Part shown: piece by piece, positions 10,397 through 20,606 of the stretch
Position numbering within the stretch: position 1 is the stretch's first letter
Layout of the letters: every line of letters begins with the position of its first letter
DNA from: Citrobacter amalonaticus
Lineage (GTDB): Bacteria > Pseudomonadota > Gammaproteobacteria > Enterobacterales > Enterobacteriaceae
DNA: 64,000 nucleotides
NCBI GenBank assembly: GCA_028994555.1
Contig: JARDVN010000001.1
Span: 4,092,001-4,156,000, forward strand
Reading direction: 5' to 3'
Notes under the pieces: generated by a model
Database searches by the model: none
What the model saw: only the letters and a program-made list of their open reading frames with translations
What the model was told of the DNA's origin: nothing
Translations under genes and position numbers: made by a program

Positions 10397-10881
10397 TTAA
10401 TTACCTTAACCCGGGCCTTCTCGCCCACCACCAGCGCGTTATCCGGGATGCTGTCGAGCACCACGCTGCCTGCGCCAATGGTCACATTGTTACCGATGCG
10501 AACATCACCCAGCAGGATCACGTTGGCACCCAGCTCTACTCCGTTGCCTATCACCGGGCAGGCCAGGTTGTCCGCCCCGCGATTGCCGATGGTGACGCCG
10601 TGACGAATCGTGAAGTCGTCGCCGGCCACCACGTTTTTATTGATCACCACCGCGTAACCGTGATGAATGGTGAAGCGTCGTCCGATGGTCGCTGCCGCCT
10701 GGATTTCATAGCCGAACAGGCATTCGGTTATCAGCCGATACAGCACCAGCACCGGCGCGGCCCACAGATTGTTCAGCACGTTTTTTTTGCGCCAGACGGA
10801 GCAGAAATGGGCGACCCGGTAGGCCAGCACCATGCAGCACGGGCGCAGGCTCCCGCTGTTGGCGCGGATATCTTCCAGCAT
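10393..10881 (-). CDS. wcaB: Colanic acid acetyltransferase WcaB
   Basis: Intact 162-residue serine-acetyltransferase-like protein that O-acetylates colanic acid. The catalytic-type segment 'FTIHHGYAVVINKNVVAGDD' and hexapeptide repeats 'IGNGVELGANVILLGDVRIG' are visible. The gene contains an uninterrupted 8-base A run (in RKKN, about 10781-10788) that stays in frame. This shows that not every long run in this sequence is miscounted. It is three bases from the wcaA stop. Confidence 0.95.
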   Translation of the reverse strand: MLEDIRANSGSLRPCCMVLAYRVAHFCSVWRKKNVLNNLWAAPVLVLYRLITECLFGYEIQAAATIGRRFTIHHGYAVVINKNVVAGDDFTIRHGVTIGNRGADNLACPVIGNGVELGANVILLGDVRIGNNVTIGAGSVVLDSIPDNALVVGEKARVKVIK

Positions 10882-10883
10882 GC

Positions 10884-11726
10884 TTAACGCCCTCGCAGAC
10901 CGTCAGCCAGACGTTTGCCGTTACGCAAAGAAAGCAGCGTCAGCAATGTGCGCCAGGTCATCCGTTTGTTGCGGATCTGGTAGAGCGTAAATAGCTGATA
11001 TTTCTTGCTGGCGCGGTCAAATTTGTCTTTATGCTTGCGATAGAAATGGAAGTAGCCAGAGAATTTCTTTGGCGACGAGGTAATCTGCATTTCGCCATGA
11101 TTGATGTGCAGGATCTGCGTCGCCTCTTCCACCTTCCACGGCTCGCCGTACTCCACCACCATCCGCAGAAAGATGTCGTAATCCTGCGCGGCTTTTAGTT
11201 CGGTATCGAACAGGCTCTCTTTAAAACGCCACGCCCAGGTAAAGACCTGATTACCGATAATGTTGCGCTTGTAGAACAGACGGCGCGAGTAAGGGGATTT
11301 CGGATACAGCGGCAGGCTCGCCGGCTGAGAATAGACCTCGCCTTCGCAGACATAATCGTTGGCGTACAAAAAGGCGTGAGTCACCAGTTGGTGCTTATGG
11401 GCGAGGAATACGCTCAAACGGTTTGGCGTCCATTCGTCATCATCATCAATACCCGTGATGTAATGCCCTTTCGCCTGCATGATGGCCTGATTACGCACCG
11501 CGCAGGCACCAGAGTTAATTTCATTATGGGTATAGCGAACGCGCGGATCGTTTAGCCCCTCAACAAACTGCTGAAGCTGCTCATAAGAGGAGGAACAATC
11601 ATCGACGATGATCATTTCCCAATGGGGATAATCCTGGCGCAGCACCGATTTAATCGCCCGAATGGCGAGCTGCTGCCGGTTCCAGGTTGGCATATAAATG
11701 GAGATCAGCGGATTTTCTGTTTTCAT
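10884..11726 (-). CDS. wcaA: Colanic acid glycosyltransferase WcaA
   Basis: Intact 280-residue GT2 glycosyltransferase. The N-terminal GT-A fold is seen in 'ISIYMPTWNRQQLAIRAIKS' and 'MIIVDDCSSS', and an acidic metal-binding cluster 'GIDDDDEWTPNRLS' lies near residues 95-108. It is the first of the assembly genes after the wza-wzb-wzc export block and is separated from wzc by a tandem REP cluster. Confidence 0.95.
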   Translation of the reverse strand: MKTENPLISIYMPTWNRQQLAIRAIKSVLRQDYPHWEMIIVDDCSSSYEQLQQFVEGLNDPRVRYTHNEINSGACAVRNQAIMQAKGHYITGIDDDDEWTPNRLSVFLAHKHQLVTHAFLYANDYVCEGEVYSQPASLPLYPKSPYSRRLFYKRNIIGNQVFTWAWRFKESLFDTELKAAQDYDIFLRMVVEYGEPWKVEEATQILHINHGEMQITSSPKKFSGYFHFYRKHKDKFDRASKKYQLFTLYQIRNKRMTWRTLLTLLSLRNGKRLADGLRGR

Positions 11727-11760
11727 GCTCTTTTCCCAGGAAGTGATGCCGGAGGGGCCA

Positions 11761-11892
11761 ACGTGTAGGCCGGATAAGGCGTTTACGCCGCCATCCGGCA
11801 GCGATGCCTGATGACGCAGCGTGTAGGCCGGATAAGGCGTTTACGCCGTCATCCGGCAGCGATGCCTGATGACGCTTTGCTTATCAGGCCTG
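11761..11892. repeat. Tandem REP/BIME pair between wzc and wcaA
   Basis: Two nearly identical copies, 55-58 bases each (starting about 11763 and 11821), share 'gtgtaggccggataaggcgt' and 'atccggcagcgatgcctgat'. They differ at one internal position (cgccgcc against cgccgtc). A truncated third arm, 'gctttgcttatcaggcct', follows. The array fills the wcaA-wzc gap and is likely an mRNA-stability or attenuation element inside the capsule operon. Confidence 0.88.
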
Positions 11893-11919
11893 GTCAATGA
11901 GCAGGCCCCTCACGATTTT

Positions 11920-14082
11920 TTATTTTGTGTCGGACTTGTATTCGTACTCGTAGTACCCGTAATCCTGATACCCGGTGGCGCGACGGAAGATGGAGTTGAG
12001 GATTACCCCTTTCACCTGAATGCCATTTTGTTCAAAACGGCTCAGGCTGGTTTCCACTTCTTTCAGGGTGTTAACGGCATAACGGGCGACCATCAACGTC
12101 GTGCCTGCATGCCGCCCGACAATCGCGGCGTCGGTGACGGCCAGGATTGGCGGCGTGTCGATCAGCACCAGATCGTAATGGCTGCTCGCCCAGCGAATCA
12201 GTTCGCCAAAGCGTTCACTCATCAACAGCTCAGAAGGGTTCGGCGGCACCTGACCGCGCGGTACAAGGTCAAAATTAGGAATGGACGTCGGTTTCGCGCA
12301 GGTCGCGATATCCCCTTTCCCGACCAGAATCTCCGAGAGGCCATTCACGTTGTTGGTGCCAAGCAGTTCATGGGTATAGCCTTTACGCATATCGCAGTCG
12401 ATCAACAGCACGCGCTTGTTGGTCTGGCTGATGACCGCCGCCAGGTTGGCACAGACAAAGGTTTTCCCGATAGACGGACTCACCCCGGTAAGCATCAGCA
12501 CATTGTTTTGCGCCTGCATCATGGCGAAGTGAAGGCTGGTACGCAGGCTGCGCACGGCTTCGATCGCCAGATCCGTCGGATTACCCACCGCCAGCAACTG
12601 GCTCTGCTTGTAACGTTTGACGCCTTTGACGGTTTTGACGCTATCCCGCGCTTTCTGCCATTCCGACAGCGGAATACTGGCGTAAACGCTGATGCCGTTC
12701 TCTTCCAGTACCTGCGGGCTCTCGATACCGCGGTTGAGCAGCGAGCGCAACAGCACGCCAACAATGGAGAGCATCAGGCCGAGAATAATGCTACCGAGAA
12801 TGATCAGCGCTTTCTTCGGCTTTAACACGCCAGGCTGGGCAATGGCCGGGTCAACGATCCGCACGTCACCCACTGTACTGGCTTCGGTGATCTTCAGTTC
12901 CTGCTGCTTATTCAACAGTTGCATGTAGACCTGCTGTCCCGACTCCACATCACGCGTCAGGCGCACAATCTCCTGCTGCGTTTTCGGCATCGCCGTCACA
13001 CGTCCGTTCAGCCTGGCTTTTTCATCCTCCAGCGCCTTACGTTTTTCCAGCAGCGTACGGTACGCCGGGTGCGCTTTGGTGAAAAGTTTCGAGATTTCCG
13101 CTTCTTTAAAGGTCAGCTCGTTGAGCTGGGCGTCGATATTGACCATCGAGTCCAGCACGGCTTTTGCTTCCAGCGGCAAATCGACGGAGTCTTTATCCTG
13201 ACGAAACGCATTGAGTTTATTCTCTGCTACGTCCAGATGCTGACGCACTTCCGGCAACTGTTTTGCGAGGAAGGCCAGGCTTTTTGCCGCCTCGGCAGAT
13301 TTACGCTCAACGTTCTGTTCCAGATAATTTCGGGTAATGCTGTTGAGAATATCGCGGATCTGATCGCGATCTTCACCGGTAAAGCTCAGGCTGAGCACGC
13401 CGGTATCTTTGCCGTTTTCGACGACCGTCAGGTTGTTTTGCAGGTTGTTGATCATCCCCAGCGTGGAGAATTTGGTGACGGTAAATTCCGTGTCCGGGCG
13501 AGCATGAATCGCACTGACCACCATCGTGACGCCGTCTTTGCTCAGGGCCTGCCCAACCTGTCCGCGCGCGCTGAAGCCGCCGTCGCTGTTCAGCTCGTAG
13601 TCTTTATCACTCAACACCTTGAGGGTGAAGGTCTGTTCGTTCATCCCTTTTGGCAGAGTAAAGGTGGTCACTTTCACTGATTCGTTCTGGCGCCCCATCA
13701 GCCGTTCCCAGCCCGCACCAAACAGTGGGAAGGTGTTCTTGCTGACCGAGATATCAAGGTCCAGATCGTCCACCGTTTTGCCTAACACGAGACGAGACTG
13801 GATTAGCTGTATTTCCGCCTCTGAGGCAGGCGGTTTGTTGGATAACGCAGAGCCGATATCCTGCACCAGCGAGTTGCCGGTGTTTTGTTCAATCTGCACC
13901 AGCGCATCCGCACTGTAGATAGGTGTGGCAAAGAGGGTGTAAATCACCGCGCACAGCGCAAAGACCGCCGTAATGCCCAGCACCCACCAGCGCGCTTCAA
14001 TGACGGTTCCCACCAGGCGGCCGATATCAATCTCATCGTTGCCCGTTACCGGAGCGGCAGACTGTTTTACTTTTTCTGTCAT
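11920..14082 (-). CDS. wzc: Tyrosine autokinase / polysaccharide co-polymerase Wzc
   Basis: Inner-membrane regulator of colanic acid chain length and export. It has an N-terminal Wzz domain between two membrane segments (about residues 30-50 and 425-450). The cytoplasmic BY-kinase domain has Walker A 'TGVSPSIGKTFVCANL' and Walker A' 'LLIDCDMRKG', and ends in a tyrosine-rich tail (ATGYQDYGYYEYEYKSDTK) whose phosphorylation controls polymerisation. The ATG at 14082 (MTEKVKQSA) gives 720 residues, the E. coli length. A longer in-frame start at 14118 would run back into wzb. The start overlaps the wzb stop by one base (TAATG). Confidence 0.96.
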   Translation of the reverse strand: MTEKVKQSAAPVTGNDEIDIGRLVGTVIEARWWVLGITAVFALCAVIYTLFATPIYSADALVQIEQNTGNSLVQDIGSALSNKPPASEAEIQLIQSRLVLGKTVDDLDLDISVSKNTFPLFGAGWERLMGRQNESVKVTTFTLPKGMNEQTFTLKVLSDKDYELNSDGGFSARGQVGQALSKDGVTMVVSAIHARPDTEFTVTKFSTLGMINNLQNNLTVVENGKDTGVLSLSFTGEDRDQIRDILNSITRNYLEQNVERKSAEAAKSLAFLAKQLPEVRQHLDVAENKLNAFRQDKDSVDLPLEAKAVLDSMVNIDAQLNELTFKEAEISKLFTKAHPAYRTLLEKRKALEDEKARLNGRVTAMPKTQQEIVRLTRDVESGQQVYMQLLNKQQELKITEASTVGDVRIVDPAIAQPGVLKPKKALIILGSIILGLMLSIVGVLLRSLLNRGIESPQVLEENGISVYASIPLSEWQKARDSVKTVKGVKRYKQSQLLAVGNPTDLAIEAVRSLRTSLHFAMMQAQNNVLMLTGVSPSIGKTFVCANLAAVISQTNKRVLLIDCDMRKGYTHELLGTNNVNGLSEILVGKGDIATCAKPTSIPNFDLVPRGQVPPNPSELLMSERFGELIRWASSHYDLVLIDTPPILAVTDAAIVGRHAGTTLMVARYAVNTLKEVETSLSRFEQNGIQVKGVILNSIFRRATGYQDYGYYEYEYKSDTK

Positions 14083-14528
14083 TATTTTACCTGCTCTGCG
14101 TTCAATGCCTGCGCCCACTGGCGGGCAGACCGTTCAAGTAATGAATACACCGCTTCAAACGCCTCGCGGCTTTTGCGATACGGGTCGGGGATTTCGCGCT
14201 CATTGTCCCAGTGACCGAAAAGCATGACCTTGCCACGCATCTCAGGCGCCAGTTCGTGCAGAGAGGCGATGTGCCTTTTTTCCATCGCCAGGATCAGGTC
14301 GTAGTCACGGCACAGTCGCCCGGTGACCTGACGCGCGCAGTGCCCTTCCAGAGAGAGGTCGTGACTTGCCGCCACGCTCACCGCTGAAGCGTCAGCGCCT
14401 TTTCCCACCAGCGCCCCCAGACCGGCGGACTCCACCGTTATTTGTGGGTGATACTGTTTGAGCAGGCGTTCTGCCGTCGGGGAACGGCAGATGTTCCCCA
14501 CGCAAACCACTAATATTTTGTTAAACAT
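14082..14528 (-). CDS. wzb: Low-molecular-weight protein-tyrosine phosphatase Wzb
   Basis: Dephosphorylates the Wzc tyrosine tail, cycling Wzc between states. It is intact at 148 residues. The phosphatase P-loop CVGNICRSPTAE is near residue 9 (CX5RS signature), and the general-acid aspartate is in 'IPDPYRKS'. It sits between wza (5 bases upstream) and wzc (one-base overlap). Confidence 0.96.
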   Translation of the reverse strand: MFNKILVVCVGNICRSPTAERLLKQYHPQITVESAGLGALVGKGADASAVSVAASHDLSLEGHCARQVTGRLCRDYDLILAMEKRHIASLHELAPEMRGKVMLFGHWDNEREIPDPYRKSREAFEAVYSLLERSARQWAQALNAEQVK

Positions 14529-14533
14529 GACGA

Positions 14534-15671
14534 TTACCAGTTATGAATGTCGCTGGCCGTATCCGTCATGTAACGGACACCGCTGATGGTCGGCAGCAAC
14601 TGATTGATCAGACGGTTCCAGCGTGCAACCGGTGCGGTCGTGACATACACCACGTCATACGGTTGCAGACGGAATTCCGTCGCCATGACCAGAGAGGTCG
14701 CATCAGACATATCGAGCTGATAAATGTTGGCAATCTTGCCGCCGGGGCCTTTGCCTTTCAGCGGACGGATCACAAAGATGCCGCTGGCGTTGGAGGTGGT
14801 CAGATCGATGCCTTCGGCGTTACCCAATGCTTCGGTCAGCGTCATGCCGCTGAAGTCCATTTTGAGGGTGCTCTGTTTTTTCACTTCACCCATCACGAAG
14901 ACTTTCAGGTCGTCATTGCGCGGTACATAGAGAATATCGCCGGGATAAAGCAGACGGTTCTGGCTGAGATCGCCGTTTTGCATCAGCGCCTGCAGTGAAA
15001 TGCGTTGTTCTTTACCTTTGTGCGTCAGCACCACGTTGCGCCAGTCAGCCACTTCTGTCAGGCCACCGGCGGCGTTAATGGCGTCCAGCACGGTCAGCGG
15101 CACGTTGGTGATCGCCTGCTGGCCGGATTTATTCACCTGCCCGGAGATGTAGGCTTTTTTGCGAACGGAAAGCGGCGATATTAACGTCCACCTGCGGGTC
15201 AGCGATGTACTTCGCTAAGCGCCCGGTAATATCACTGCGGATTTCTGCCAGGGTTTTGCCGACCACGCTGACCTTGCCGATGTACGGGTAAAACATGGTG
15301 CCGTCGGGCTGAACCCAGTTACCGGTATCGCTGGAGCTACGGTATTGGCCCGCAGGCGTGGTGAGTTCGGGATGATCCCAGACGGTCACGCTCAGCACAT
15401 CCCCTGCCCCGACGCGGTACTCATAGCTGGCGAGCTCCTGGTCCAGCGACATATTCGGCTGGGCGACATTCGGGCGCGGACGTAATTGCTCAACCAGTCG
15501 CGGTGTCAGTGGATACACATTCACCATCCGGTCGAGATCAAAATCAGCGTCTTGCTGTTTAATCACGTCTTTACCCATCGTAGACATATTGCTGCCCGGA
15601 AGTACTGTGCAACCGCTTATCAAGGTTACCGACACCAATAATGGCATCAATTTCATTTTGGATTTCATCAT
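14534..15671 (-). CDS. wza: Outer-membrane polysaccharide export lipoprotein Wza, one +1 shift
   Basis: Octameric outer-membrane channel for colanic acid. The N-terminus [21 protein letters not shown] is a lipoprotein signal with lipobox LISGC; the acylated cysteine is near residue 21. The polysaccharide export domain ('[20 protein letters not shown]') is followed by SLBB-type repeats. The frame breaks at T run 15155-15160 (AAFRSQK / [11 protein letters not shown]), and one base fewer gives 378 residues against about 379 in E. coli. It is the first gene of the operon, with a long regulatory leader upstream. Confidence 0.93.
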
Positions 15672-15846
15672 TGATTATTTATCACTTTGGCAGAGTAATT
15701 ATCCTGTGCAATTTAAATAGCGACTTCGCCGTACACATTTACATTGCAGTTAATTGAAAAGAAATTTAACTGGCATCAGTCCTAAAAAAAATTGAATTCA
15801 TCCGTAAGCTATTGACAGAATAATGCGTATTCGTCACCAGGCGTTC

Positions 15847-15888
15847 AGGCACGCTACCGCCCCTGGCTTTTTAGCTACCAACGCACTG
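15847..15888 (-). promoter_or_regulatory. JUMPstart element with ops (RfaH recruitment)
   Basis: On the minus strand this reads cagtgcgttggtagctaaaa followed by gccaggggcggtagcgtgcct, a close match to the JUMPstart sequence found in leaders of polysaccharide operons. The embedded ops core GGCGGTAGCGT lies at 15851-15861. Paused RNA polymerase at ops recruits the antiterminator RfaH, so the colanic acid operon is expected to be RfaH dependent. It sits about 175-215 bases upstream of the wza start, a normal position. Confidence 0.92.
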
Positions 15889-16348
15889 ATTAGATTATCT
15901 TTTTTGTCAGCCTTGTTATTTCACCCTTTGTCATAACAGAGGAATACTTAAGGCATCCTGGATGTCAGTCATTAATGAAAAGGGATCCAACTTAATATAT
16001 TTACTCTTCCATCATTAACGCTGGAAGAATTGTTACAGCTAACGTTATAGCAGGCAAGGTAACAAGCCTGCTATTCTCTGTTTTTAAGATTAATATTAAG
16101 CGCAATTAACGCCAGTTTTTAGGAATTACTTGATGTTGACAATATCTATTTATTTGACTCACCCTGCGATATTTCCTAAATATATTCTGACGCCGTCAAT
16201 TATTCCCGCCGGAAACTTTATGGGTATTATGAATACCCTCAGCGACGCGAAAACGGGATAAATCCCTTCCCGACATTGCAATTTCCCTCGACTTTATCCA
16301 TGATCGAAATGTGACAATTGTCATATAACAAAAGGTATTACGTTTACT
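15889..16348. other. wza/yegH divergent intergenic region, AT-rich
   Basis: This leader and promoter region lies between the divergent wza and yegH genes. I see no coding frame of note. It should hold the wza promoter upstream of JUMPstart and, near its right end, the yegH promoter. An imperfect inverted repeat (aacgctggaagaattgttacagctaacgtt) occurs around 16016-16048. Confidence 0.6.
16165..16190. promoter_or_regulatory. Candidate RcsAB boxes upstream of wza
   Basis: Two overlapping imperfect matches to the RcsAB consensus TAAGAATATTCCTA are present: tgcgatatttccta on plus (16165-16178, 9 of 14) and tcagaatatattta on minus (16177-16190, 10 of 14). They lie about 500 bases upstream of wza, where the Rcs phosphorelay is known to activate the colanic acid promoter in E. 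coli. The match is modest, so this is a candidate only. Confidence 0.4.
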
Positions 16349-17934
16349 ATGGAATGGATCGCCGATCCGTCAATCTGGGCCGGACTCGTCACGCTGGTGG
16401 TGATTGAATTAGTCCTCGGCATTGATAACTTAGTCTTTATTGCCATCCTCGCAGAAAAACTGCCGCCTGCTCAGCGAGACCGTGCGCGTGTCACCGGGCT
16501 TATCCTGGCGATGCTGATGCGCCTGCTGTTGCTGGCATCAATCTCATGGCTGGTCACGCTGACCAAACCGCTATTCAGTGTGCACGGGTTGAGCTTCAGC
16601 GCCCGCGATTTGATCATGCTGTTTGGTGGCTTCTTCTTGTTGTTTAAAGCCACGATGGAGCTGAACGAACGACTCGAAGGGAAGGACAGCGACAACCCCA
16701 CCCAGCGTAAAGGGGCGAAATTCTGGGGCGTGGTGGCGCAAATCGTGGTGCTGGACGCCATCTTCTCGCTTGACTCCGTCATCACCGCCGTCGGGATGGT
16801 CGATCACCTGGCCGTGATGATGGCGGCCGTGATTATTGCTATCAGCCTGATGCTGTTGGCCAGTAAGTCGCTTACGCGTTTTGTGAACAGCCACCCAACC
16901 ATTGTCATCCTCTGCCTCAGTTTCCTGCTGATGATCGGTTTCAGCCTGGTGGCAGAAGGTTTCGGCTTTCATATTCCGAAAGGATATCTGTACGCCGCGA
17001 TTGGCTTCTCGGTGATGATTGAAGCGCTTAACCAGCTGGCTATCTTTAACCGTCGCCGTTTCCTGTCGGCGAATCACACGCTGCGCCAGCGTACGACCGA
17101 AGCGGTGATGCGTCTGTTGAGTGGGAAAAAAGAGGACGCGGAGCTGGATGCGGAAACCGCCTCTATGCTGGTCGATCATGACGACAGTCAGATCTTCAAC
17201 CCGCAGGAGCGCCGGATGATTGAGCGCGTGCTCAACCTCAACCAGCGTACCGTCAGCAGTATTATGACCTCACGCCACGACATCGAGCATATCGATCTCA
17301 CCGCACCAGAAGAGGAGATCCGTGCGCTGTTGGAGAAAAACCAGCATACGCGCCTGGTGGTGACCGGGGGGCCACGATGAAGAAGATCTGCTGGGCGTGG
17401 TGCACGTTATCGATCTGCTTCAGCAGTCGCTACGCGGTGAACCGCTCGATCTGCGGGTGCTGATTCGTCAGCCGCTGGTGTTCCCGGAAACGCTGCCACT
17501 GCTGCCAGCGCTGGAGCAGTTTCGTAATGCGCGCACGCATTTCGCCTTTGTTGTGGATGAATTTGGTTCGGTGGAAGGGATTGTGACGCTCAGTGACGTC
17601 ATGGAAACCATCGCCGGTAATCTGCCCAACGAAGTGGAAGAGATCGACGCCCGCCATGACATTCAGAAAAACCCGGACGGATCATGGACTGCCAACGGCC
17701 ATATGCCGCTGGAAGACCTGGTGCAATATATCCCGCTGCCGCTCGATGACAAACGGGAATACCACACCATTGCGGGTCTGCTGATGGAGTATCTGCAGCG
17801 CATTCCTAAAACGGGCGAAGAGGTTCAGGTGGGGGGATTTCCTGCTCAAAACGTTACAGGTTGAAAGCCACCGCGTGCAGAAGGTGCAAATCATTCCGCT
17901 ACACAACGGGGATGAAATGGACTACGAGGTATAA
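16349..17934 (+). CDS. yegH: TerC-family membrane protein with CBS and CorC domains (YegH), two +1 shifts
   Basis: Predicted inner-membrane protein. The N-terminal TerC-like domain has about seven hydrophobic segments ('[22 protein letters not shown]' with the conserved acidic residues in ELVLGIDN). Paired CBS domains begin near residue 290 ('[22 protein letters not shown]'), and a C-terminal CorC/HlyC transporter-associated domain follows. The frame breaks at G runs 17366-17371 (VVTGG / [10 protein letters not shown]) and 17831-17836 (EEVQVG / [11 protein letters not shown]). Correction gives about 527 residues. The function is not established; metal or ion transport has been suggested for the family. 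Confidence 0.9.
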
Positions 17935-17941
17935 CGCTAAA

Positions 17942-18050
17942 CGGTGCCGGATGGCGCTATCGCTTATCCGGCCTACAATCCCGTATCCAGGCCGGATAAG
18001 TGTCCAGGCCGGATAAGACGCGAAGCGTCGCCATCCGGCACAACACGACC
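17942..18050. repeat. REP cluster between convergent yegH and asmA
   Basis: REP-like arms 'gccggatggcgctatcgctt', 'aggccggataagtgtccagg' and 'gccggataagacgcgaagcg' with 'tcgccatccggca' fill the space between the two convergent genes. This is the typical location for REP elements and probably acts as a bidirectional 3' end. Confidence 0.85.
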
Positions 18051-18057
18051 AGCCTAA

Positions 18058-19912
18058 TCAAAGCTTATCGAGCAGCTTCTTCACATCTTTGCCGTCACGG
18101 GAGTCTTTATTTCGCTCCGCCCAGTCGTTCAGACGACGCTTCGCTTCATCCTGCATATGCTTACGCAGGAGCTGATCAACCTGCAGAGTATAATTCAGCG
18201 CCTGCCAGTTGCCGTAGACCCGCAGCGGAACCGGAGTCGCCTTCAGGAAGTCGATCAGCTTACCCTCGCCCTTCCAGCCGTCCAGCACCCGCACGTTAAA
18301 CTGCGTGTCACAGGTTTGTCCGACCAGGTCGAGTGTACCCTGCCCGGCCAACGCCAGCATCGCAGATTCGCCTGCCATGTTATCCAGCACCAGTTTACCG
18401 TGATCCAGCGTCAGATCCGTCACAAAGCGCGCCAGACGGGTCGCGTTATCGACGTTTTCCACTGACTGCACATCGCCGCCACTGCGTTCCACGGCCTGCT
18501 GAATCAACTGCTGGAAGTTCATACCGTCCATCCGCGTGTCACGCATGTCAATATGCGCTTTCCCCTGCCAGCTGTGACGGAACGACTGCGCATCGATGTC
18601 TGCCCCGGAAAAGTCTCCCGCCAGCGTCGTCTTGCCGGTCAGAGCAATCGGATAGTTGAACGCCCTGAGGATCGTACCGATTTCGACCTCTTCCAGACGC
18701 GGCTGAAACACCACACGGGGGAGATTGTGCACGCGCATCCAGCGTTCCCGGCAGCGAGATTGTCCCGCCGTCAAGTTTGCCCTGTAGTTCCGCGATGGTC
18801 AGCACGTCGGACTGATTGGTCATACGGCTGCTGACGTCGGTAAAATTCATCCCGCGCCAGACAACAGTGTTCGCTTTCAGCGCGATATCGGCACTAAAGC
18901 CTTTCAGCCCCTGATAGGCCGGTTCATCCACACGGCTTGAAATCACCGGACGTGCCAGCGGTGGCTGACTTCCCCCCTGTTCCGTCACGCCGTTGGTACT
19001 GCCAGCATTTTCAGGTGGCGCTAACAGGTTATCGAGATTTAAGCGGGCAAATTGCAGATTGACCGACCACGCCGGTTGTTCCTTCAGTGTCACCTGCACG
19101 TTTCCAGTTAACGCACTGTCGTTGGCCGTCACGTTAATCTGGTTGAAGGTGAGCGTTTTTTTCTCTTCCTGCCATTGCGCCTGCAGTTGCCCCTTCCCCT
19201 GTATGCCCTGTTTGGGTAAGTCGGCACCCTGCAATTGCCAGCTTAGCTGCTGAATGCTGGCCGCTAAATTATGAGGATAGTCGGAGGCGTCAACGGTTCC
19301 GCTAAGGGCAAGGGTAAGGTCGCGCTGATCACGATTAATACGCCCGGAAAATTCGAAAGAACCACGATGCTGTTCGTCCTGCTCCATCTCCAGGCGAATA
19401 TCGCGAACGGTAACCTGTTCGTCGTTTTCATGTTGAAAGACCAGTACGCTGTCCGCCACGCGCAGACTGGCAATATCAAACGACCAGCCGCGATCTTCGG
19501 CGACATCCGGCAAGGTATTGTCTCTCGGAGCCACCGGAGCGTTTTCGCGACGTACCGCTTCCGTTTGCGGCGTCAGTTGAATCACCGCGCCTTTGAGCAT
19601 CACCTGTTTGACACTGAGCTGATGACTCAGCAACGGCCACAGCGCGACGTCCAGACGCATATTATCCGCGCGAACCAGAGGCTCACTGGCCCCTTGCGCC
19701 GTTAACACCATACGCCCGGAGAGGATGCTGAGCTGCGGCCAGACATGCCAGCGCAACGGGCCATCGAGTTGCAGTTGATAACCGCTTCGCGCAGCCACCT
19801 GTTGCACCATATAGGCGCGGAAATCGTTCGGATTGACTAACAATACTAACGCGGAGAAGCCGGCCACCAGCACGACCAGCAATATCATCAGCGTCGTCAG
19901 AAATCGTCTCAT
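18058..19912 (-). CDS. asmA: AsmA outer-membrane assembly-associated protein, one +1 shift
   Basis: Large periplasmic protein anchored at the inner membrane by an N-terminal segment (TTLMILLVVLVAGFSALVLLV). AsmA-family proteins influence outer-membrane lipid and protein composition and are related to lipid-transfer bridge proteins. The frame breaks at the 5-base G run 18717-18721 (LDARAQSP / RVVFQPRLEEV). One base fewer gives 617 residues, exactly the E. coli length. It is the third gene of a udk-dcd-asmA run, 21 bases after dcd. Confidence 0.92.
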
Positions 19913-19933
19913 GCTATCCTCAATGGACCAGAC

Positions 19934-20515
19934 TCAGTCTTTATCAATCCGGCTGGCGACAGCGCCCTGCTGATCGCGATATTTCGCATCTTCACGACGG
20001 TTGTAAGGTCGAAGCGCAGGCCCCGAAAGCGGTTCGAAGCTCAACGCGCCGATCAGCATCCCAGGACGCAACGCCAGCGGTAATTTACCGGAATTATAGA
20101 ATTCCAGCACGATACAGCCAGACCAGCCCGGATCGATACGGTGCGCAGTCACGTGAACCATCAGACCAAGGCGCGCCAGTGAAGAGCGTCCGTCCAGCCA
20201 TCCCACCAGGTCCGCCGGTAAGGTGACCGACTCATAGGTCACCGCCAGCGCCAGTTCGCCCGGATGCAGGTAAAATGCGTCGCCTTCAGCCAGTACAATC
20301 TCATCGCTCATTACGCGATCGAGCGCAGCGCTTACTTCTGCCTTTGGCCCGCTGAGATCGATAAAAGCAGCGGTATGTCCACTAAAGGTGCGAAATTTAT
20401 TGCCCAGACGCACATCCACAGTGGCGCCATTAATACGCTCAACGGGTGGACGCGGGTTGATCGACAAACGGCCTTCATCAAGCCAGGCTTCAATATCTCG
20501 GTCACACAGACGCAT
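19934..20515 (-). CDS. dcd: dCTP deaminase
   Basis: Deaminates dCTP to dUTP, the main source of dUMP for thymidylate synthesis. The ATG at 20515 ([19 protein letters not shown]) gives 193 residues, the family length; the longer frame upstream is not expected to be translated. The conserved motif '[20 protein letters not shown]' and the catalytic glutamate segment '[11 protein letters not shown]' are present. It sits between udk and asmA in one transcription unit. Confidence 0.97.
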   Translation of the reverse strand: MRLCDRDIEAWLDEGRLSINPRPPVERINGATVDVRLGNKFRTFSGHTAAFIDLSGPKAEVSAALDRVMSDEIVLAEGDAFYLHPGELALAVTYESVTLPADLVGWLDGRSSLARLGLMVHVTAHRIDPGWSGCIVLEFYNSGKLPLALRPGMLIGALSFEPLSGPALRPYNRREDAKYRDQQGAVASRIDKD

Positions 20516-20606
20516 GGCACTTTCTCCTTTCGTGCATCGGGCGCTTAACGCATTGTGCATTAAGGGCAAACCAGGTTATCACTGAACGGTACACAATTCG
20601 CCGGGC

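Noticed and set aside
11869..12825. Long plus-strand frames opposite wzc (also 12919-13680)
   Set aside because: Shadow frames of a GC-rich coding region; no start context and no recognisable domains.
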